Assembly (NCBI GenBank): GCA_963169105.1
Contig: OY720643.1
Coordinates: 80,707,696 to 80,771,695 of the forward strand
Source of the DNA: Ceriagrion tenellum
Taxonomy: Eukaryota > Arthropoda > Insecta > Odonata > Coenagrionidae
Direction: 5' to 3'
Length of the DNA stretch: 64,000 nucleotides
The translations under genes and the position numbers were made by a program. This document shows positions 57,947 through 64,000 of the stretch, piece after piece. Position 1 is the first letter of the stretch. Every line of letters starts with the position of its first letter. The notes beneath the pieces are model-generated. The model had not been told where the DNA came from and searched no databases. It saw only the letters and a program-made list of their open reading frames with translations.

Positions 57947-60450
57947 AAAATAATTGAAGCCTAAGAGAGGAAAGAATACGGCCCGGACAGGAAACTGGAG
58001 ATTTTTAACGTTTAGTTGAGTGCCAGGGTACCTCTCATAGAATTCGACAGAGTTGGCGAACCTGTACCCTGTTTCAACTTTTTATTCTTCCTCCCACGCG
58101 AGTCCCTGTTCCAAACCCTGACCTCAAACCCCATACTCCTTCTCACTCGCAGATTCCAAGCGAAGCGTAATTGCCTTTCAAAGTGAGCCCGTTGCCTTTG
58201 GCTCGACCCCGGGCGGAATAAAAATCTTTTGTCCATCCCCAGACCATTACACGGTAGACGGGTCTGTTTTTTTGTAAACGAAAAAGAAAGGGACATTCAC
58301 TGGATATCAGCAAGCGGGAATGTTTTTGTATTGATCCCAAAATATGGGGCTGTTCCCAATTCCTTACATATTCAAACCCTCGGGAATCGAGGAGAACAAT
58401 GATTTTTGTTTATAATTTACGATTATTCTGGAACTTTAAACGTGTGCTTGATTATTAAATATACATATATCGGTCATGCCACTCACTTACTCAAAAGGGC
58501 CTTGTTACCAGAATTTGGCCGGGGAATCAGCCTTCGCATATTTTATGCCATTCACCATAAATTTCAACTTTGTTCTCAATCCAAATATCCGGGTGACTAC
58601 CTGTAGAATTCTTCCTCAATAAACATATATATTATCTCCGATTTACACTATTTACTTGACGTACAGAGTCTCTATAAAGTTCCAATACTATTCATATAAT
58701 AATGAACACCTAACAACTTCGTGAAAATGTGACTGGTGCGTTGTCACTGACCGCATAGTCGTTTAATTTCTTGCAGCGGCAATTCAACGAAATATATCGA
58801 ACGAAAGGAGAAAGAACATTATACATTACAGCCCTCAAAGGAGGAGTATTTCACCATAGTTTCCCTTGGAATGTTACACTATTTTATTTTATATTTTTTC
58901 GCACATTGTATATATTATCAGGTGGAGCACGAGAGATGAGAATAACACTGCAATTTTACACGAAATTTTACGTTCGTACTGAAGACAGTAAAAATTAAAA
59001 CTAAAATCATTTACAAAAATATTCAAACCGCGATAATTCGTTAGCATTTTCAAGAAAATTTACTGACTCGAAGTATAAAACAAAACAAGTTGAGATCAGA
59101 TTATTTATATATGATTTAATGCATCTCTCCATGCTCCATGCAATAATCTCCATGCTATTCTAACCTCACTAATTGCTTTTACATCTGTTAATTTCAGGAA
59201 TTTTACATGCACGTCAGCTCTTTTCTTAGGCTCCAAAAATATACCGATTTAGTCTCCAAATCTTTTCCGTTCACGCCGATCGATGCTTTATTATAAATCT
59301 CTTTCCGTTCTTTGACCCTCATCCATTCATTTAAATAGGCACAACAATGAAGAAATAACAGAGCATTGCTAATACTGACTATCATATTAATTGTCAAAAC
59401 ATCGCGGAAGTGAAACAGGGCACTTGACCAGAGCACTTGCAGCCATGCAGAGCAGTTGAGAGGACAATATAACAAGTTGATTAAACCTTGACGATTCAAA
59501 AGTTTCTATACGAAGTAAAATCATAATCATGTCTCATTTGGAATACGATTGTGACTCATTTGGACAAAACCTGGATCCCGATTGATTTTTAATTCAATCG
59601 CCTATGAAAAATAAATTCCAAAAAATTGGACCTTGAAAACGAACAGGGGGCATTTTGAACCAAATGATTTAATTTTGATTAAAGTTTGGCAGTCGGCTAT
59701 TTCAAAACTGTTGTTTCACGAAGATGTGAATATATTTCACGTATAGATGAGCGGTTCTACCATGCTTTGATTTGATTTTTACCACTCACATAGGGCAGAT
59801 GAACGCTAATATCACTACTTAGTCGGTGGCATCAGCTCTTATCTTCCCCCAGATAATGAGAGGACTTGTCAATTATGGTAAATAGCATCATTTCCGCTCC
59901 TTCTCCAACTCATCAGAAAGCTCCTCTTTACGGTTTATATATTCTTGGTTCGAGAAGTAATTTAAAATATTTTTCAAACATTTTTCGGAAATCAGAAAGG
60001 AAAAACAGCGAAAATTTAAATAATGGACAGGATAGAATTCAATCACAAATAGAGCTATTTCCTGGATTATGGAGAGGGATTGCTGTGTTTTCCGAAGTGA
60101 TATTGTAAACTCGAAGGCCGACGGAACGAGGCAGCGAGAATGTGGTAGGGTAAATTAATTGGTTTGTATCCCTCAAGAAATGATTGGATTGAGGACACCA
60201 TTGTATTCTTACACCTAAAGCCGGAGAGGGATACTGAAGGTAGATTTGTGAGAATCCTGGTCCTAAAAATTGAAAATGCCTCTGAAAGCCCTTATATAGA
60301 AGCATTTGCCATAAAGAGTTAACTTCTAACAAGAATTAAAAAACGGACACGTAAGGTCACAGGTCAAGCGTCATAAGTGAGCATATCAAACTTTCATAAT
60401 CTCTGCACTGGTGTCATGGCATTGACACATACAGAGTGAAGTATATAATT
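57947..60450. other. Unassigned sequence; GC-richer patch 58010-58300
   Basis: The minus frame at 58012-58296 (94 codons) is arginine-rich in a GC-richer patch and matches no family I know. Other frames (58771-58998, 59203-59499, 60039-60332) lack motifs. No RNA gene seen. Confidence 0.4.
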
Positions 60451-60560
60451 GATTTAGCAAATATTTGGTAGTCTACTCGACCATGACGAGCAGACTACCA
60501 AATATTTGCTAAATCTTTTTGCTAAACCTTGTCGAGTAGACTACCAAAAATTTGTTAAAG
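60451..60560. repeat. Near-perfect palindrome plus a third half-copy
   Basis: GATTTAGCAAATATTTGG through GTAGTCTACTCG (60451-60479) is followed by a 7-bp spacer and its reverse complement ending at 60515, with one mismatch. A diverged third half-unit follows in the orientation of the right arm (60521-60560: GCTAAACCTTGTCGAGTAG, then ACTACCAAAAATTTG). It looks like the end of a foldback or TIR element that was duplicated. Confidence 0.85.
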
Positions 60561-63159
60561 TCCAGAGCCCTTTACACCTAACACGTTTCCTTTTCGTTCC
60601 GACGAAAGTTCTACTCTTTTTCATTCCGTCCATATGACCTGTAGTCTTTCTTACCCTTTCTTGTTTCCTCAACAACTTTACCTTTATCACATCTCACATT
60701 TCTCAGATTCCTTTCTATCCCGACATACGCATGAATGGAGGTCATATTTGTTACTTACCTCACGGGCCTCTGGCTCACTTTTTTCAGGTACTTATTCCGA
60801 TCCTGATTCCATACTCTTTTGCCACTGCATGCAATCATGAATCGATGCACTTACCTGTAAAAAAGGAAAAAAGTCGTTAATAAATTAAAAAACATTTTTC
60901 GACATATGAATACAAAAATATTGAGACCTGTTACTATGCAGTAATTAGCAAATTTAGACGTAGACGTTAAACAAAATAATTGTGTTCACACAAAATAAAT
61001 GTGTACTCTACGTTTCAAAGAACAAAAGCACTAAATCAATTTTATGACAATAATTTTACAATTGCAACTAGAGCAAAATATGTTCAGAAAATGCTTTGTT
61101 TAAATGCATAAAATAAAGGTTAAAAAAGTAGAAATGAACGTGGGTTACCCGGTATTCTTATAACGTCTTGTGCGGAGGTAACGAATGAAAAGAGTAAATT
61201 AACATTCAGAGTAATGACACACAAGAAAAACGACATCGCACGCATTTAGATATCTACAGAGGAGCAGACACGCTAAACTCGACATGGTATCCATCGCACA
61301 ATTGAAAGATACAAATGTTTCCTCATTAAAATATAGCTATGCCTCAGCTTTCTATCATGTTGGACGAGATAATGTCCACTTGATATCTCACATGTATAAA
61401 TAATTTAACTATTTTTAAAGAGGATATCAACATTTCACGCAAAAATTTACACTGAATTTAACTTATTTTCCTTTCTCTACGTAACACTCCCTCCAGTTTA
61501 CCAACCAAAGAGAGGAGGAAAAAACTCATAAAACTTAACTATTTTCAATCATTCATGAAAAACCTCCATCTCCGCGAGAATAATAAAAACTTTCCATATA
61601 TTTTAACTTGGATATTTACACACCCACCAAAAATTATTGGTATCTGTTAATGCATTTTCCGATAAACAGATGATAGCTTCACGAATTTTTCCTTCCATAA
61701 TGTAGTTCTCACTTGTGATTAAGTTAAGTTATTTAAAAAAACTAGCGGGATATCAGTTTTTCTCCTGGTATCACAAGAATACATTTACAATAGATTGACA
61801 CGAGATTAGAATTACCGAGGTTCACTATCTCGAATACATTTCATCGTTAAAAATAAAGATACCTAAATGTAATATTTTCATTGAGAAAGCTAAACATCCT
61901 TCCAAGAATGCAATTATATTCATTTTAATATTTAATAATTGTCTATCCCATTTTATATGCGTGCAAAAGACATGACAATAAGGTGCCAAAATGTATCAGA
62001 ATATGAAATGACTTAGGTAGCGCAACATCTCAATTGAATGATTTTTATTTTACCAGTCATGTCCAAGAGTAGACATCATTTCGACGGCCTTAAGCGAGTT
62101 TAATTTCTAAGAGAGTGTAGAAAAGCTTTTCCCTAGATTTCTCATTTTAGCATGGAATTGGGAGCACTCATAAAATGCATTTACCAAATTTGGTAAAATT
62201 AATTAATTTTACGCCCACAACATAAAATTTCCTCAATAACTAAAATATAAAATTATCACGAACACACCACAATAGAGTCACTAATAATCGAATTTTAGAA
62301 GTCCTGTATTAAAATTAGTAAGTAGTACCAAGATCCAATCCGGCATTCAGGTAGCTGGACGTCACCACACGGCAACGCTTTTTAAATTCACATACATTGC
62401 AATGTGAATAACCAAATCAAAACAGTTAATTTCCTAGCAAAGAGAAAACAAAGAATTATCGTAATATCACGCACAAGCACGGGAAACTAAGAAATTTAAT
62501 TGTTTTTCTGTAAGCAATTTCGTCATCAAATTGATTCCATTTAATGTAATGTAGCGTTTTTGCGCTCCAAGTGCGCTTGAGAAAAAATAATCCGATGCTA
62601 CAAAGTATAAATGTTACAAAACACTCGAATGAACAAACAACATAACTGGAAGAATATAAGTACTTGATCTAGTCGACAAAAATGTTACAATCACGGAAAC
62701 TTAAATAAAAAGTTAACGCAATGAATGGAGAATTTAGATCATACTTTGAGAATTAATAATGAAATAATATTTTAAAAACAGAATAGGCATTCAAAATGAA
62801 AAAGAAAAGGTTTAACACAATATTAATCGTGATTTTTAAACATTTAGAATACTGACTGGATTTTCTAAGCATAATTCAACCCCCCTTTTTCACTCAATTC
62901 GAGTACAAAGCTCAATTCAATGTAGGAACTCGTATAGAAACACGTTGCTCAAAGATGGAAAATTCGCATGATACTCCTCAACGCAAACTTATCTTCGTTC
63001 GCAACTGCAATCCCAAGCAGATATGGCATTGTACCCCTTACATCCTCCACATACTCCAACAAGATCTTTCATCTCTCCCCCAAAACCCTGCCGGTTTCAT
63101 ATATGAACGCACGCACATGGCAAGTACCCTGGAAAAAAATTACGCAACCCTTGACTGAA
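60561..63159. other. AT-rich sequence, nothing recognised
   Basis: The frame at 60634-60840 lies in a pyrimidine-rich patch without readable LINE motifs. The rest has no open frame of note. Confidence 0.45.
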
Positions 63160-63650
63160 GCTTACAAATCCAACCCATACCCCTCGAATCTGCGATGGAA
63201 AGTGCAGTGTCACACTGTGCTCAAAAGCAACCCTTTTTCAGCTGGCACCTACCAACTCTGCCTCTACAGGGGGACGGCAAAACGCGACCCCTATCACGCA
63301 CTTCCAAAGCCTTTCACGGCGTGATCCACGACACCCCCATGAGCTCCGATTCGCTCTCTACCCTCGGGAAGCCCTTTTCTGCTTTTCCAAGCCGTGGGCC
63401 ACTCGAGGCGTAAAAGAAAAAAAAGCAGGGAACGCAGATGCATCCGTGGGTCCGTTCCCGCTTTATTAAATCTCAGTCCGCAGGCAGATGGAATGATACG
63501 GCGACGCAACACTTGATGGATGGAAAACTCTCCCTGCCACAACCTCCCACACCCTTAGTCTATTCGTTGGAATGAGGGAAGTCGTGCCGGGTGATTATAG
63601 GGTTCGTAGGGAGCTCGGGACGGGTTGGGCGTGAAAAAACATCGACGAGA
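63160..63650. other. GC-rich block at the right side
   Basis: G+C and CpG rise between AT-rich flanks. The frames 62955-63158, 62968-63324, 63195-63413 (plus) and 63294-63542 (minus) overlap in different frames. The 118-codon one at 62968-63324 starts at ATA/ATG-like sequence and has no domain I know. A GC island or exon is possible. Confidence 0.3.
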
Positions 63651-64000
63651 TGAACCCTCGTTCATCTTGTGTTTAGAAATCTACGGAATTATGAGGTTAC
63701 CTTGATATATTGGTTCGTTAATATGTATTTCACTGATAAGTATGTTGCATCTAATTAATAGATAAAAGACCTAATTTCCATATGAATAAAAGACTCATAA
63801 AAAAACGGGGAAATTCGAACAGCTTCTTAGATTTTCATTAAAATTATTATACCTATACTACAGTAATTTCACAAATGACAGCACCAAAACGATAAACCTT
63901 CCCCCAACGCTTGGTCTTCCTCAACTTCTAGTATGTAAATGATATGAAGAATCTTGTGCTTTACATGAACTGTGAACAAAAGGGATATTATTTCCAAGAA
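63651..64000. other. AT-rich sequence, nothing recognised
   Basis: No feature supported; the window ends here. Confidence 0.5.

Noticed and set aside
60580..60840. Pyrimidine-rich block considered as a LINE relic
   Set aside because: No frame shows a reverse-transcriptase or tail motif.
62968..63324. 118-codon plus-strand open frame
   Set aside because: Overlaps other frames in a GC-rich block; no recognisable motif and no consistent gene structure around it.

Overview
This window looks like a piece of an AT-rich, repeat-laden animal genome, most likely an arthropod. That reading is inference. It rests on the absence of bacterial-style gene packing, on RNA polymerase III-type SINEs, on non-LTR retrotransposon 3' ends of a kind familiar from arthropods, and on decayed hAT and pogo/Tigger transposases. 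I found no host protein-coding gene I can name, no rRNA gene, no CRISPR array and no operon. The longest open frames are short, and nearly all are chance frames or transposon relics. The window reads as intergenic or intronic sequence carrying layers of mobile-element debris.

Layout, left to right. A minus-strand tRNA-derived SINE opens the window (308-522). Mostly featureless AT-rich DNA follows to about 9.3 kb, with a dispersed repeat pair (2.6 and 4.85 kb), a GC-rich block (5.1-5.6 kb) and a tRNA-like promoter relic (5.8 kb). From 9.3 to 14.5 kb lies a dense cluster: a 198-bp MITE, three loci with hammerhead-ribozyme-like cores, two minus-strand LINE 3' relics and a 185-bp-period tandem dimer (14095-14503). 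A GC-rich block sits at 14.7-15.55 kb and another at 20.5-21.0 kb. A 2.74-kb hAT element (24170-26910) has near-perfect termini and a near-perfect 8-bp target duplication, and it carries a dead pogo/Tigger transposase inside. A 941-bp foldback element lies at 28379-29319. Further LINE relics occur at 32.0 and 42.0 kb. A SINE cluster occupies 36.1-37.3 kb and includes one copy with an intact 14-bp target duplication. A 5'-truncated LINE with a readable reverse-transcriptase core spans 45470-46694. The second half also holds the second MITE copy (49183), two further hammerhead-core palindromes (51.4 and 57.7 kb; a third is at 44.8 kb), a 67-bp minisatellite (53.84 kb), a 130-bp-offset duplication (54.6 kb) and a 65-bp near-perfect palindrome (60.45 kb).

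The most interesting signal is the recurring RNA-like core. At six loci of different overall sequence, a CTGATGA-type box, a short self-complementary stem and a GAAAC-type box followed by a tiny stem (often ending GGTC) occur in the same order. This order matches the catalytic core of a hammerhead ribozyme. At 14.1-14.5 kb it sits in a tandem dimer with a monomer of about 185 bp, the architecture known for small metazoan retrozymes. Most of the other copies sit in foldback elements. Whether any copy is active cannot be told from sequence: most carry a change in the core, and the best ones carry an extra T after the first box.

The elements do not act together as a pathway. They record successive invasions: LINEs supplying reverse transcription, SINEs and perhaps retrozymes borrowing it, and hAT, MITE and foldback elements moving as DNA. 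Four recognisable LINE C-terminal relics all lie on the minus strand, which is at least compatible with the window being an intron of a plus-strand gene.
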